A stretch of DNA of 64,000 bases from Eutreptiella sp. 'Long Island Sound 2002' (GCA_964036045.1 OZ038395.1:8785547-8849546), one strand, 5' to 3'; positions 33,418 through 45,099 are shown, counted from the first letter of the stretch. Program-made: numbers and translations. The notes: generated from the letters alone by a model not told the origin.

Positions 33418-34570
33418 CCTTGGGGTCCTCGGGGTCCTCAGGGTCTTCGTCATCCGATGGCGAAGAAGAAGTCATCGAAGGCGGCCCATCATCGGAGGGG
33501 TCTCCGCCTAGATCACTGGAGCCATAAGGCTCCACGTCCACCATAGCTCTTAGGGCTGTCAGCCCCAGCTGGTCCAGCTCGGCCCTCGTCGAGTTCGTCA
33601 CGTGACTGTAGGGCGGCTGGGCTGTCCTCGGGACGAATGGACTTCTCGGTACTGCTGCAGGAGTCGGCATCGGTCGGCTCCTCAGGCTCCCCAGGGTATT
33701 CGTCAACCCTGCAGCCAGGTGGTTAGCCTGTACTCGGTGGGGTGACATTCCCACTGTCGTAGGTGACGCATGGGACGGGATCATCAGGGGCTGCAGTTTC
33801 TCCCTGATCTCTTGCGTGAGGTCGCTCACGATTTGCGAAGTGGCTCCTCGGAGCACCTCATTGATCTCCGACCGCGTCAGGGACCTGTTGGAGGATCTTC
33901 CCGATCCTCTACTCCTGCCTCCCAGAGACTCTGGTCCTCTCCTCAACCCACTCAGGGGTGCATACCCAGGTGCACACCCAGGAGCATACCCAGGAACTTC
34001 CATGTAGGTTCCAGTGGCGTGGAGTGGATGGGGATGGTCAGCCGCATACCAATGCGGCGCAGAGCTGGAAGCCACCGGCTCACTGGCAGTAGTTGCCTCA
34101 AGGAGCGCAGCGGTAGGTGGGCCCATGCCATAGGCGGGGTAGTGAGGCATGCCAGTAAAGCCTGTGCCCTCTGCCATAGGCTGGTTGGTTGTGGAAGTGG
34201 ATGTAGCGGCGGCTGGGAGTGTGGTGGTTATGGGAGAGGGTGATGCATGGAGGCCAGAAGCGCTTGGTGCGCCTTCGAAGGTAGGGACATCCGTCGGGTC
34301 TTGCCCTTGCTCCTCTCCTTCGTCTGCTCCTTCTCCAGCATCCTTCTCGCTCTCGTTTCCTCTCTTCCTCTTCACAGGCTGAGGCTGAGAGACTATTTCC
34401 TTCACCGACAGGGCCCCAAAGGCCGTCTGGAGGCCATCCAAGGAGTCCTCCGCCGTATCCATTGGCCCATGTAAGGGCTCCACCGAAGGTACAGCGTCAG
34501 GCGCCGGCCTTGCCGGTGCCTCTGGCGCTGGCGCTGTGTTCACCTCGGCGTCCACTCTTCCTTGATCCAT
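33418..34570 (-). pseudogene. gag: Gag of element A, N-terminal part
   Basis: Starts with ATG at 34570 (MDQGRVDAEVNT) and runs 382 codons plus 2 bases to the CCTTG where B is inserted. Pro/Ala/Ser-rich with an acidic, Lys/Arg-containing patch and an Arg/Ser-rich segment. Nearly identical to the same part of B gag. The frame resumes at 21981. Confidence 0.9.
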
Positions 34571-34651
34571 CTTAATCCGCCCTTCTGCTTGTATTTGCCT
34601 GCTCGGAGCACTGGTTGTACGGCGCGGGGTCGCTGCCGGTGCACAGAGACA

Positions 34652-34669
34652 GGCTGCCTCTTGCTACCA
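34652..34669 (-). other. Primer binding site of element A
   Basis: Same TGGTAGCAAGAGGCAG sequence as in element B, directly inside the 5' LTR. Confidence 0.55.
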
Positions 34670-35466
34670 GAAAAGTTTATAGTGTTTTCAGCACTGTGTT
34701 TTTGCTTCTCCTGCTGCTTGTTGTTGCTGTAGGGTGTCCTGCTGCTGGTTTTGGATGATGAAAAGCTTTTGTTTGTTGAAATACAGTAAAGCCAACTCAA
34801 TCCAGGATAGCCCAAGCCAACAGTATGCAAAGAGAAGGTAATTCAGGATCAAAGCATGAAGGGCTGCAGTGTAAACAGTGAAAGATGATTAGATATTCAC
34901 AGAAACTGCAACTCAGGATACAAATGAATGCATATTCACAGAGATAGCTGAAATGTTTTGGGAAAAGAGTTAGAAAACTGCCTCAGGATCACTCTCTCTC
35001 CATAGTGCCATCTTAGGAGATGTGCACTCTTTGTTTTGGGTCCCATATGTGCTGAGGTGGCATGGTATGTGGCGATGAGGTCACTGCCATGTCACATGGG
35101 ATCTTCCTACTTAGTTAGGCTGACCAGGAATTGAACCCAGGACCTCTCAAAAAGAGGTGCCTAACCCCCTATGGTGCATACCACTAGGGCAGATAAGTAT
35201 TCATGGAAAAACATAGATAAATTCATAGGCTCTACCTTAGGTATGTCAGTGCTCACTCAACTCAGGAAAAGATGTTTTACTTCTGATTGAAAGGGGATTA
35301 AGGGGTCCACTCCATATCCTGATTGGGTGTTTGGTTCCATAGGGCAAAATGTGTTCTCACCACTTTTGGCTGGACCAATACTAAGATAAAAATGCATGGA
35401 TGCTCAGTGCATCTCTAATACAACTAGAGTATGTCCCAAAGCAATGGAAAAGCACTTTTTCTTACT
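34669..35466 (-). repeat. 5' LTR of element A
   Basis: 798 bp, pairs with 12629-13426. Followed by CCACG (35467-35471), after which element C sequence resumes. Confidence 0.93.
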
Positions 35467-35471
35467 CCACG

Positions 35472-37023
35472 GGTTCGTCAAGTGGGGTCATGATGCCAAA
35501 ATCACCAAAATTGGAGTCATTCCCACGCGTGGCTCGCCCGGCCAGGGCAACGCCAATGGCGCACAGGGTAGGAGGCAGGACCTAGGACTTATATGTGAGT
35601 GTAAAACTTAAAATTAGGTCCGGGCTCCTTATGGGCATAGAGAAATGGGGCCGCCAATTGACCACACGGAAGGGGGAAATTGGGGTCCCAAAATGGGGTC
35701 ATTTTGGCTGCTCGAAATGAGCCAAAATTCGGGGTACTCCCAATAGTATATCTCCAGGCCGGCTTGGAGATCGGATCCGCCATTCCATACGCGATCTACC
35801 GGGAGTCCAACAAAGACTCCCATGCCCTTGGCTCTCAAAGATCTCCATGCCACCTGGCGTGGTGACGATCCCAATTGGGTCCACAAATGCCAAAATGGCA
35901 AAATTGCCCACACTCACTTTGGGCTAGCACCTTAACGAAGGTGGCTCCGCTTCGCCCACGTGGTGTGTGGACCATGGGGACCATTACCCATAACACCCAT
36001 GTCATATATGGTCCATTGGTCCATGCGTCCGGCGTGCACGAGGGTTAGAACATAGTGCACGGCGGGCAGCAAAAGTGGAAAATTGCTCAAAAAGGCCAAA
36101 AATGCGCACACTCATGGTTGGGGCAAATAAGGCACATGCCCGACCTGGACCGGAGTGTGCCATAGGATTGGTATCAAGTCATATGTGTCCAACATATCTT
36201 TTGGGCGTCGCCCAACTCCTCCGGTATTGGGAATGGCAGGGTCGCCAAGTGAGCCCATGATTTGGGATAGTCCCAAATCGCCAACATGGCAGCCACGGTA
36301 TGCCAATCTCAAGAGGAGTTATTCGCCGGGTTCAAGATATGTTGGGCACCGAAGTATGTACCCTCATAACATACTTGGGTCATGATGTCAATTGAGCACA
36401 ACGTTGAGATACACGGTCGCCACTTGACATCATGACGGGCCAAAAACGGCAAAATTGGCACAAAGATACACAAAAGTGCCTTGAAAGGTGCACAATTATA
36501 TTATAATATCTTCGGCTTGGATCGTGCAATCAACTAATCCTTCTAAACACAATGACCTGACACCAATGACCTTCGGTTCCACATATGTGCTCCACTTGGG
36601 GCGCCTTGAAAGGTTACGAGCGCTACTTCCCAAGTGGGCACATGAAAATATGGAAAATTGCAAAACACACACCTTGCTCCCAACGCATCGCTTTGGGATC
36701 GCCATACAAGCTTCCCTTCACGAAGGTTAGGCTTGCAATTGATCGTAGGGAGTATGGAGAAGGGGCTTGCACAATATGAGGTCCATTGGCGGGTTTGGCT
36801 TGGAGCAATGGACCCGCCAAATGGGCACGCAACACAACACAAGGCACATACTCCATATTGCCCAAAAAGGTAGCTCCCCCCACGATATGTCATGCCCCTC
36901 CAAGGGCATAACTTTGTGTCAATCGCTCATAGGAACTCAAGGAGAGTTCCTATGCAACACCAACACTTGCGCGCTACACTCGAAAGTTATCTTAACGCAC
37001 GCAATATCATGGTCAATGAGTTG
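35472..37023 (-). other. Remaining leader and/or inner part of the 5' LTR of element C
   Basis: About 1.55 kb without a supported gene, less GC-rich than neighbours and with recurring words such as GCCAAAA and AAAATGG. The 5' LTR of C must end somewhere here, but the matching part of the left LTR lies outside the window and no convincing primer binding site was seen, so the border cannot be set. A hairpin with 9-bp arms, CATGGTCAA (37008-37016) and TTGACCATG (37043-37051), spans its right edge. Confidence 0.5.
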
Positions 37024-37768
37024 TAACGCAAACTCTACCCTCTTGACCATGATCCATTACACTAGCGCGCACGTGTGGAGACGCAAGGCATATGATGCTT
37101 CCTAAATTACGTCGGGAGTATTGTGAATACATCCCACGTTTCCTTATTGTCATTCCTCGCAAGCAACACGAGATATGACCTTCACAAGTGGCCTCACGAA
37201 TCAACTTTGTTTTGCCCATATCTTTAAGACAAATGGAGGGCAGGATAAAAGGAAAGTTGATTCGTGCATAGGGAAGCACGTAGGTCCACTCGAAAGAGGT
37301 CAAATCAAGTGCAGGGATGTCGAAGTCGAAAATCCGATTTCGACATCCTGAAAAATTCGGATTAAGGTTGCGAGTGTAGAATGTGAAAATTGCGGATGCA
37401 TCAACGCAATTCCTGAAGACTTTAGAGCCTTCGTCACGGATAGCGTTAAAATTTCCATTATAAACAGTTAAACTGGCGGTTACGGTAAAGTCGCGATCCA
37501 ACCGCCAGCAGTCAAAACAATGAATATCAGAACGGAAGCGTAAAAATTGACGGAAACAATATGAAAATAAAACCCTGTTGATTCCTGATATTCTGATATA
37601 TAAATCTCCGCTGGCGGTGCATCAGTTGCCGCACCGGGCGTCAAAGGGCGCCTTCCGTACATGGGGTTAGTGGACCGGAGACCGGTCTTCCCTTCCGTAC
37701 ATGGGGTTAGTGGACCGGAGACCGGTTGTATGCCCTAACCTAGCCATGGGGTTCTGGGTACCGCTTCA
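37024..37768 (-). repeat. 5' LTR of element C (part proven by comparison)
   Basis: Matches 1-745. The outer border at 37768 is fixed by loss of similarity exactly where the polypurine tract begins in the left copy. The LTR may extend left beyond 37024. Contains the TATATAAA sequence at 37597-37604 and the two 35-bp repeats. Confidence 0.85.
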
Positions 37769-37835
37769 ATAAAACCCTGTTAATTCCTGATATTCTGATA
37801 TATAAATCTCAGCTGGCGGCGCCTCGGTACTGAAT
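37769..37835. repeat. Fragment related to the TATA region of LTR C
   Basis: The sequence right outside element C matches the internal LTR segment around 37563-37635 (ATAAAACCCTGTT, then a TATATAAATCTC stretch) with a few changes. Element C therefore abuts a piece of a related LTR, suggesting that C landed in an older family member. Confidence 0.65.
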
Positions 37836-37875
37836 ATGGCCGCTCGTAGCCGGAATGGCCAAACCTATCACACTA

Positions 37876-38407
37876 TGTAAGTGCGGCTAGCCCCATCTGC
37901 TCAGATTTTCAGACATTCTGCCCAGATTGGCTACATTTTGGTCCTTTTCTTTGCTTCGGCGGATTCGCCGCCTCGCAGCTCAGTCACAGGATATTTCCTA
38001 TATATTTCTGATATGCCGGATTTGATTCCGCGGTCCATTTCCCGTAAATCCGCCGCATTCCGCTATTTTAGCTGGAATCGCCATTTGCCGCTGACGCGCG
38101 CTCGCGGGCCAGATCGGCCAGACAATTTTACATAAATGGATTATTTAAATTCTTTCAGACAGTTTTGGACACTCAGATGTATTTAGAATAATTCCCCTCA
38201 ATTTTCTTCATAGACTGGGATTTTCTGCCGGACCACAATCAGCATGGATCTTGCTTCTGTTGTCGCTGCTCTCGCCTCCGTTGGTGTCCGAGTGTCCGGT
38301 TCTACCCCCAATAACAACATCCAGGGAGACTCCTCGCGTGCCTGCCCCACTGGTCTTGCCGGCCCCGAGCCCTCCGGCACCCACAACGACCCAGGGCAGC
38401 ACTTTCA
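37876..38407 (+). repeat. Solo LTR of chromovirus D
   Basis: 532 bp starting TGTAAGTGCGGC and ending GCACTTTCA, flanked on both sides by CACTA (37871-37875 and 38408-38412). It matches the LTR of element D at 58092-58624. TATATATTT at 37999-38007 is a likely core promoter. An open frame starts at 38244 near the end of the LTR. No internal element sequence follows, so it is the product of LTR-LTR recombination. Confidence 0.9.
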
Positions 38408-38426
38408 CACTATCACATCGGGTTAG
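38244..38426 (+). CDS. Short open frame inside the D-family LTR
   Basis: Sixty codons starting MDLASVVAALASVGVRVSG, a weakly hydrophobic N-terminus that might act as a signal or anchor. The other LTR copy has the same start at 58461 and stays alike up to the LTR end. Lying after the TATA-like sequence, it could be the start of an LTR-encoded leader or of gag in an intact element. In the solo LTR it runs out into flanking DNA. Function unknown; may be chance. Confidence 0.35.
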   Translation: MDLASVVAALASVGVRVSGSTPNNNIQGDSSRACPTGLAGPEPSGTHNDPGQHFHTITSG

Positions 38427-38529
38427 TTCAGGTGGATGGGAGAGTATGATATCAGCCAATGGCGGCTTGCCGGCACATAGATACACACCCCAAGTGACCC
38501 CAAGATGGCCACGGGGGTCCGAACCGGCT

Positions 38530-41500
38530 TCACCTCCCCGAGCCTCCCCGCAATCTCCCTGATCCTCCCCGCATCCTCCCCGATCCTCTCCGCATCCTTC
38601 GCAATCCTCCCTGCATCCTCCCCGATCCTCCCCGCATCCTCCCAGGTCCTCCCCGCATCGTCCCCGGTCCTCCCCACATCCTTCCCAATCCTCCCTGCAT
38701 CCTCCCCGATCGTCCCCGCATCCTTCCCGATCCTCCCCGCATCCTCCCCGATCCTCCCCGCATCCTCCCCGATCCTCCTTGTATCCTCCCCAATCGTCCC
38801 CGCATCCTCCCCGATCCTTCCTGCATCCTCGCCGGTCCCCCCCGCATCCTCCCCGATCGTCCCTGCATCCTCCCTGATCCTCCCCGCATCCTCCCCGCAT
38901 CCTCCCCGATCCTTCTTGCATCCTCGCCGGTCCCCCCCGCATCCTCCCCGATCGTCCCCGCATCCTCCCTGATCCTCCCCGCATCCTCCCCGCATCCTCC
39001 CCGCATCCTCCCCGCATCCTCCCCACATCCTCCCCGATCCTCCCCGCATCCTCCCCGGTCCTTCCCGCATCCTCCCCGATCCTCCCCGCATCCTCCCCCA
39101 TCCTCCCCGCATCCTCCCAGATCCTCCCCGCATCTGGCCCGACCCTCCCCGCATCCTCACCAATCCTCTGCGCATCCTCCCTGCATCCTCCCCGATCCTC
39201 CCCGCATGCTTCCCGGTCCTCCCCACATCCTTCTCGATCCCCCTCGCATCCTACCCAATCCTCCCCGCATCCTCCCCGATCCTCCCCGCATCCTCCTCGA
39301 TCCTCCCCGCATCCTCCCCGATCCTCCCCGCATCCTCCTCGATCCTTCCCGATCCTTCCCGCATCGTCCTCGCATCCTCCCCGATCCTCCCCGCATCCTC
39401 CCTGATCCTCCTCGCATCTTCACCGATCCTCCCCGCATCCTCCCCGATCCTCCCCGCATCCACTTTGATCCTCCCCGCATCCTCCCTGATCCCCCCCGCA
39501 TCCTCCCGGATCCTCCGCACATCCTCGCCGATCCACCCCGCATCCGCCCCGATCCTCTCCGCATCCTTTCCGATCCTCGCCACATCCTCCCCGATCCTCC
39601 CCCCATCCTCCCGGATCCTCCCTGCATCCTCCCGGGTACTCCCCGCATCCTTACCGATCCTCCCCGCATCCTCCCCCATCCTCCCTGCATCCTTCCCGAT
39701 CGTCCCCGCGTCCTCCCCGATCCTCTCCACATCCTCCCCATTCCTCCCTGCATCCTCCCAGGTCCTCCCCGCATCCTCCATGATCCTCCCTGCATCCTCC
39801 CCCATCCTCCCCGCATCCTCCCTGATCCTCCCCGCATCCTCCCTGATCCTCCCCGCATCCTCCCCGATCCTCCCCGCATGCTTCCCGATCCTCCCCGCAT
39901 CCTCCCCGCATCCTCCCCGATCCTCCCCGCATCCTCCCCGGTCCTTCCCGCATCCTCCCCGAACCTCCCCGCATCCTCCCCCATCCTCCCCGCATCCTCC
40001 CGGATCCTCCCCGCATCTGCCCCGACCCTCCCCGCATCCTCACCAATCCTCTGCGCATCCTCCCTGCATCCTCCCCGATCCTCCCCGCATGCTTCCCGGT
40101 CCTCCCCACATCCTCCTCGATCCTCCTGGCATCCTACCCAATCCTCCCCGCATCCTACCCGATCTCTCGCCGCATCCTCCCCGATCCTCCCCGCATCCTC
40201 CTCGATCCTTCCCGATTCTCCCCGCATTGTCCTCGCATCCTCCCCGATCCTCCCCGCATCCTTCCTGATCCTCCTCGCATCTTCACCGATCCTTCCCGCA
40301 TCCTCCCCGATCCTCCCCGCATCCACTTTGATCCTCCCCGCATCCTCCCTGATCCTCCTCGCATCCTCCCGAATCCTCCGCACATCCTCGCCGATCCCCC
40401 CCGCATCCGCCCCGATCCTCTCCGCATCCTTTCCGATCCTCCCCACATCCTCCCCGATCCTCCCCCCATCCTCCCGGATCCTCCCTGCATCCTCCCGGGT
40501 ACTCCCCGCATCCTTACCGATCCTCCCCACATCCTCCCCGATCCTCCCCCCATCCTCCTCGACCCTCTCTGCATCCCCCCCGGTCCTCCCCGCATCCTCC
40601 CCGATCATCCCCGCATCCTCTTCCATCCTCCCTGCATCCTTCCTGATCCTCCCCGCATCCTCCCTGATCCTCCCCGCATCCTCCCCGATCCTTCCCGCAT
40701 CCTCCCAGATTCTCTCCACATCCTCACCGATCCTCCCTGCATCCTCCCTGGTCCTCCCCGCACCCTCCCTGATCCTGCCTGCATCCTCCCCGATCCTCCC
40801 CGCATCCTCCCCGATCCTCCCCGCATTCTCCCCGATCCTCCCTGCATCCTCCCCGGTCCCCCCCGCATCCTCCCCGGTCCTCCCCGCATCCTCCCCGATC
40901 CTCCCTGCATCCTCCCCAGTCCTCTCCGCATCCTCCCCGATCCTCCCCGCATCCTCCCCCATCCTCCCTGCATACTTCCCGATCCTCACCGGATCCCCCC
41001 CGATCCTCCCCGCATGCTCCCCGATCCTCCCTGCATGCTCCCCGATCCTCCTTGCATCCTCCGCGATCTTGCCCGCATCCTCCCAGATCCTCCCCACATC
41101 CTCCCCGATCCTCCCCCAATCCTCCCCGATCCTCCTTGCATTCTCCCCGGTCCCCCTCGCATCCTCCCCGGACCTCCCCGCATCCTCCTTGATCCTCCCC
41201 GCATCTTCCCCCATCCTCCCTGCATCCTTCCCGATCGTCCCCGCGTCCTCTGCGATCCTCCCTGCATCCTCCCCAATCCTCCCCGCATCCTCCTTGATCC
41301 TCCCCGCATCCTCCCAGATCCTCCCCACATCCTCTCCGGTCCTTCCCGCATCATCCCCGGTCTTCCCCGCATCCTCCCCGCCTTCTCCCCGCATCCTCCT
41401 CGATCCTCCCCGCATCCTCCCCGATCCTCCCCGCATCCTCCCCGATCCTCCCCCCATCCTCCCCAATCCTCCCCGCATCCTCCCTGATCCCCCCCGAATC

Positions 41501-42318
41501 CTCCCCGATCCTCCCTGCATCCTCCCCGGTCCCCCCCGCATCCTCCCCGGTCCTCCCCGCATCCCCCCCGATCCTCCCTGCATCCTCCCCGGTCCCCCCC
41601 GCATCCTCCTCGGTCCTCCCTGCATCCTCCCCGATCCTCTCCACATCCTCCCCCATCCTCCCTGCATACTTTTCGATCATCCCCGCATCCTCCCCGATCC
41701 TCCCTGCATGCTCCCCGATCCTCCTTGCATCCTCCGCGATCCTCCCTGCATCCTCCCAGATCTTCCCCAAATCCTCCCCGATCCTCCCCCCATCCTCCAT
41801 GATCCTCCTTGCACCCTCCCCGGTCCCCCTCGCATCCTCCCCGGTCCTCCCCGCATCCTCCTTGATCCTCCCCGCATCCTCCCCCATCCTCCGTGCATCC
41901 TTCCCGATCGTCCTCGCATCCTCCCCGATCCTCCCTGCATCCTCCCCGATCCTCCCTGCATCCTCCCCGATCCTTGCCGCATCCTGCCCCATCCTCCCCG
42001 CATTGTCCCCGATCCTCCCTGCATCCCCCCCAATTGTCCCCGCATCCTCTCCGATCCTTCCTGCATCCTCTCAGGTCCCCCCCGCATCCTCCCTGATCCT
42101 CCCCGCATCCTCCCCGATCCTCCCTGCATCCTTCTTGATCCTCCCTGCATCATCGCCGATCCTCCCTGCATGCTCCCCGATCCTCCCCGCATCCTGCCCG
42201 ATCCTCCCCGCATCCTCCCAGATCCTCCCCACATCCTCCCCGGTCCTCCCCGCACCCTCCTCGATACTGCCCGCATCCTTACCAATCCTCCCCACATCCT
42301 CCCTGATCCTCCCCGCAT
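38530..42318. repeat. 21-bp minisatellite, about 180 units
   Basis: Tandem units of the form TCCTCCCCGA plus TCCTCCCCGCA, with scattered substitutions. The plus strand would read ILPASSP and the minus strand GEDAGRI in heptads, so very long frames are open on both strands; none starts or ends like a gene. Higher-order structure is visible: a marked variant block around 39208-39540 recurs near 40090-40400 (about 0.87 kb apart), and another near 41158 recurs near 41830. The strands are strongly C-rich and G-rich. Confidence 0.9.
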
Positions 42319-42371
42319 CGTGATGGCGGTCTTTTCTGCCCTCGAGCCCAGGGTCAATGCTCGTAAGTATG

Positions 42372-42648
<277 letters not shown>

Positions 42649-43199
42649 GGCTCGCAAACTCCTGCAAAAAGCAACTGGCAAACGAACCAACCCAACCAAG
42701 TGTCCAAACCTAGGACGACAATGGTTGGGTTGATTAAACTCGACCAAACCAGACGGTACACGTACACAAACAGTAAACGAACCCATACAGCGCACGCACA
42801 ACAAACACAACACCAAAATGTAGGGTCTAAAGGGAAATCCAATCTCATTGTAACCATTCCGGAAAAATGCCACAAAAGGGGCTTCTGGGCCATAGTGAGA
42901 CCAACTATGGCCATGCCCCACACACCACCGGGGCTTCTATATTTCACAACCCAGGGGGGAAGGGGGGTTCGCATATAAGTGCCCCCACACCCCCAGGCCC
43001 TACAGAGGGTTGCTGATTTCGCGCAGCGCGCCAAAGTCCCCCCCCCCCCCCCTGCGCAGTACGTTCTGCCCATTCCAATAGGCCACCATTGCACAGCAAA
43101 GCCAGTCGCTACCGCACCAAGATTGTGGACAATTGGTGCAACTCTGGACTTGCTTGGGGGTTCGGAAAAGGGGTTCGAGTGACCCCTGCCCCCCCCCGC

Positions 43200-43652
43200 C
43201 CTCCAAGGGCAAGAATCATGTGAATATTGTTGTATCTCAGGGCGATGCCCATTCATGATGAACTGCCGAACATTGCTGCATATTGGCCTGAACCAGACCC
43301 CATAACCCGCGAACCCGCGCCCTGGCTCCTCAAGGCCAAAAGAGCCATCTGTATAGACGTCTGGGACTTGCACACCCTCTGAGCCCTCTAACTCTAAGTC
43401 GGCCACTCTGGCTCTCTTCTGGCCCACCCCGTCAACTGTTTGTCGCCGAAAATACCGATCTGGCTGTGGCAGGGCCGGCCCTGCACGCTTTTGACTCGCT
43501 AAATCTGAGCCTTCGCTCACTAGGATGTTCCGGTCGGTCAGCAACCCGTGCAGGGCTCCAGCATACAACCGAACTGCTTCATGGTCTATAGAGAGGTCCG
43601 GCATAGCCAGCCACTTCAAGGACCTCGGAGTGCTGCACTCTAATATGATCAT
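43200..43652 (-). pseudogene. RNase H N-terminal fragment of a retroelement
   Basis: Minus-strand frame with DVYTDGSFGLEEPGRGFAGYGVWF (encoded about 43365-43293; quoted in two parts: DVYTDGSFGLEE and GRGFAGYGVWF), matching the first strand and catalytic Asp of the RNase H fold as found in non-LTR elements. Coherence is lost after about 43230 beside homopolymer C runs. No RT or endonuclease part is visible nearby. Confidence 0.5.
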
Positions 43653-43764
43653 TCACTATTAAACGGGCTTTTTGGAAAACGGCATCACACCTACAGGACC
43701 ACAGGACCCGCACCGCTTTCCAAATCAGGACCCCTGGCTTGGAGGATGTGCATGTGTCACCTGC

Positions 43765-44350
43765 GTACCCCCCCCCCCCTTGTATAAGCTACGCCCTTGT
43801 CCAAGGTACAGTAGGCCTAGGGACCGTAATAATTGTGTACATAATACTAATTGCGTACGAAATGTAGTGCGGCCACATAAGACATGGGTTTGTCGTCACA
43901 CTTGCCATCTACATGGAGCCATGGACACATGCAACATGCCACATGCAAGGCAAGCTCATTCCCAAGAATTTGAAGTCGTCCGAGCCCAAACCAGCCCCTA
44001 AGCCTCAGCCAAAGGCATCCTCAAGCGGTGAACATGTGCAATTGTTCCGCATGGTGTATGGTCGCAAGAAGGATTTCCAAGCCGAACATTTGTAGGCTTC
44101 GCATTTTTCATTGCTTGTGCCAACATGGGTGTGAACCTGAAATTTTCATGTTCCCAAGGTTGTCTTGTGTTTGCCTACACTTGGAAATCTGGGCAGAGGT
44201 CAAGGTGCACCCATACCATGCGCGCGCGCACATTTGTGTCGGTAGTTTTATGTGTTGCGCGCAAGCTACGCCCTTGTCCAAGCTACAGTGGGCGTAGGGA
44301 CCGTAATAATTCTGTACATTGGCGTAGCTTATACAAGGGGGGGGGGGTAC
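43765..44350. mobile_element. 586-bp element with inverted terminal repeats, MITE-like
   Basis: Left end GTAC, then 12 C, then TTGTATAAGCTACGCC; right end is its inverse complement, GGCGTAGCTTATACAAG, 11 G, then GTAC. A second motif, CTACGCCCTTGTCCAAG followed by TACAGT and ACCGTAATAATT, occurs near both ends in direct orientation (43790-43840 and 44265-44315). The interior has no recognisable gene. GTAC at both outer ends may be the target duplication. Confidence 0.6.
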
Positions 44351-45099
44351 GGCCTTTCAGCACTTTGATCCCCCACCCCCCCTTCCACACCAGCACCTTC
44401 GGGTTATCCGCCGACCGCCGTCTCGTACGGACCAACCGTCCCCGGTACATATCATCGTGAAGACGTATGGTACGCGATTCAGGAAGAAGGACTGCCGCAC
44501 ATTGCTGCATAAATTGAAGAAATACGTTCCCATTCACAAGCAGGGCGATGTCTGCCCCAATGGAGTCCCAGCACTTGTGGAAGGGAACGACAATGCGGAC
44601 AACTGGGATTTGGAATAATCAGCGGTCCCCTGTGCATTGCTCCGTCCCGTGCATCGTCAAGTTTCCAGCCGTTTGCTCAAAAATATGGTCACCTGCCCCC
44701 CTCCCCCCCTCCCTCCCAACCCATACATAAGGTTTGGAATCAATTTTGGCGATGAGTCGATTGATCGGTTAATCGGCGATTATCGTCGATAATTTTTGAG
44801 AAATTGCTTCGAATCGGTTATTTTTTAAAAAAAATCGCTATCGCATCGATTATTTAATTAGAAATGCCGCTGCGAAGCGGACCCTCAAACGCCGCAAGCC
44901 GCAACCTAGAATGTCCTGTGGTTCACAAAAGAAAGAAGTAACATGAGAAATCAAGTACATCTTTGCTAAAAAGTGTAACCATTTCGAAGAATGCAAGTAA
45001 TTATCGTTACGCTGCATTTTTTGTTTATCAGAAAACCAAAAGGAACAAGAGGAACGATGTAGGAGACAAGTCAACGCTACTACAGGAGAGGGCCAGTGC
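44351..45099. other. Non-coding stretch
   Basis: No supported gene. From about 44740 it becomes AT-rich with repeated ATCGG, ATCGATTA and GGTTATTTTTT words that recur at 46190-46340, hinting that 44740-46350 is one repeat unit with similar ends. Confidence 0.4.

Larger units (their letters stand above)
12629..35466 (-). mobile_element. Element A: Ty3/gypsy chromovirus nested in C and itself interrupted by B
   Basis: Flanked by CCACG at 12624-12628 and 35467-35471. Its two 798-bp LTRs (12629-13426 and 34669-35466) differ at about 3 positions by eye. Element order on the minus strand is LTR, primer site, gag, TGA CGG, pol, 2.3-kb non-coding tract, polypurine tract, LTR. Without B and one duplicated CCTTG it is about 11.4 kb. 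Pol has two in-frame TGA codons and gag is split by B, so it cannot be autonomous. Confidence 0.93.
1..37768 (-). mobile_element. Element C: outer Ty3/gypsy chromovirus, host of nested elements A and B
   Basis: The same 745-bp LTR sequence ends at 745 and at 37768. Read on the minus strand it starts with TGAAGCGG, and a polypurine tract lies directly beside it at 746-758. Gag and pol lie between the two copies on the minus strand. The internal region is split by element A (12629-35466). Taking A out leaves about 14.9 kb within the window; the left LTR runs off the edge, so full length and outer target duplication cannot be read. The two LTR copies differ at about 8 positions counted by eye. 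Pol is open but gag has two frame changes, so the copy is probably not autonomous. Confidence 0.85.

Noticed and set aside
37876-38426. MDLASVV frame as the first exon of a duplicated host gene
   Set aside because: Both copies lie inside LTRs bounded by TG...CA, one with a clear 5-bp target duplication, the other next to a polypurine tract.
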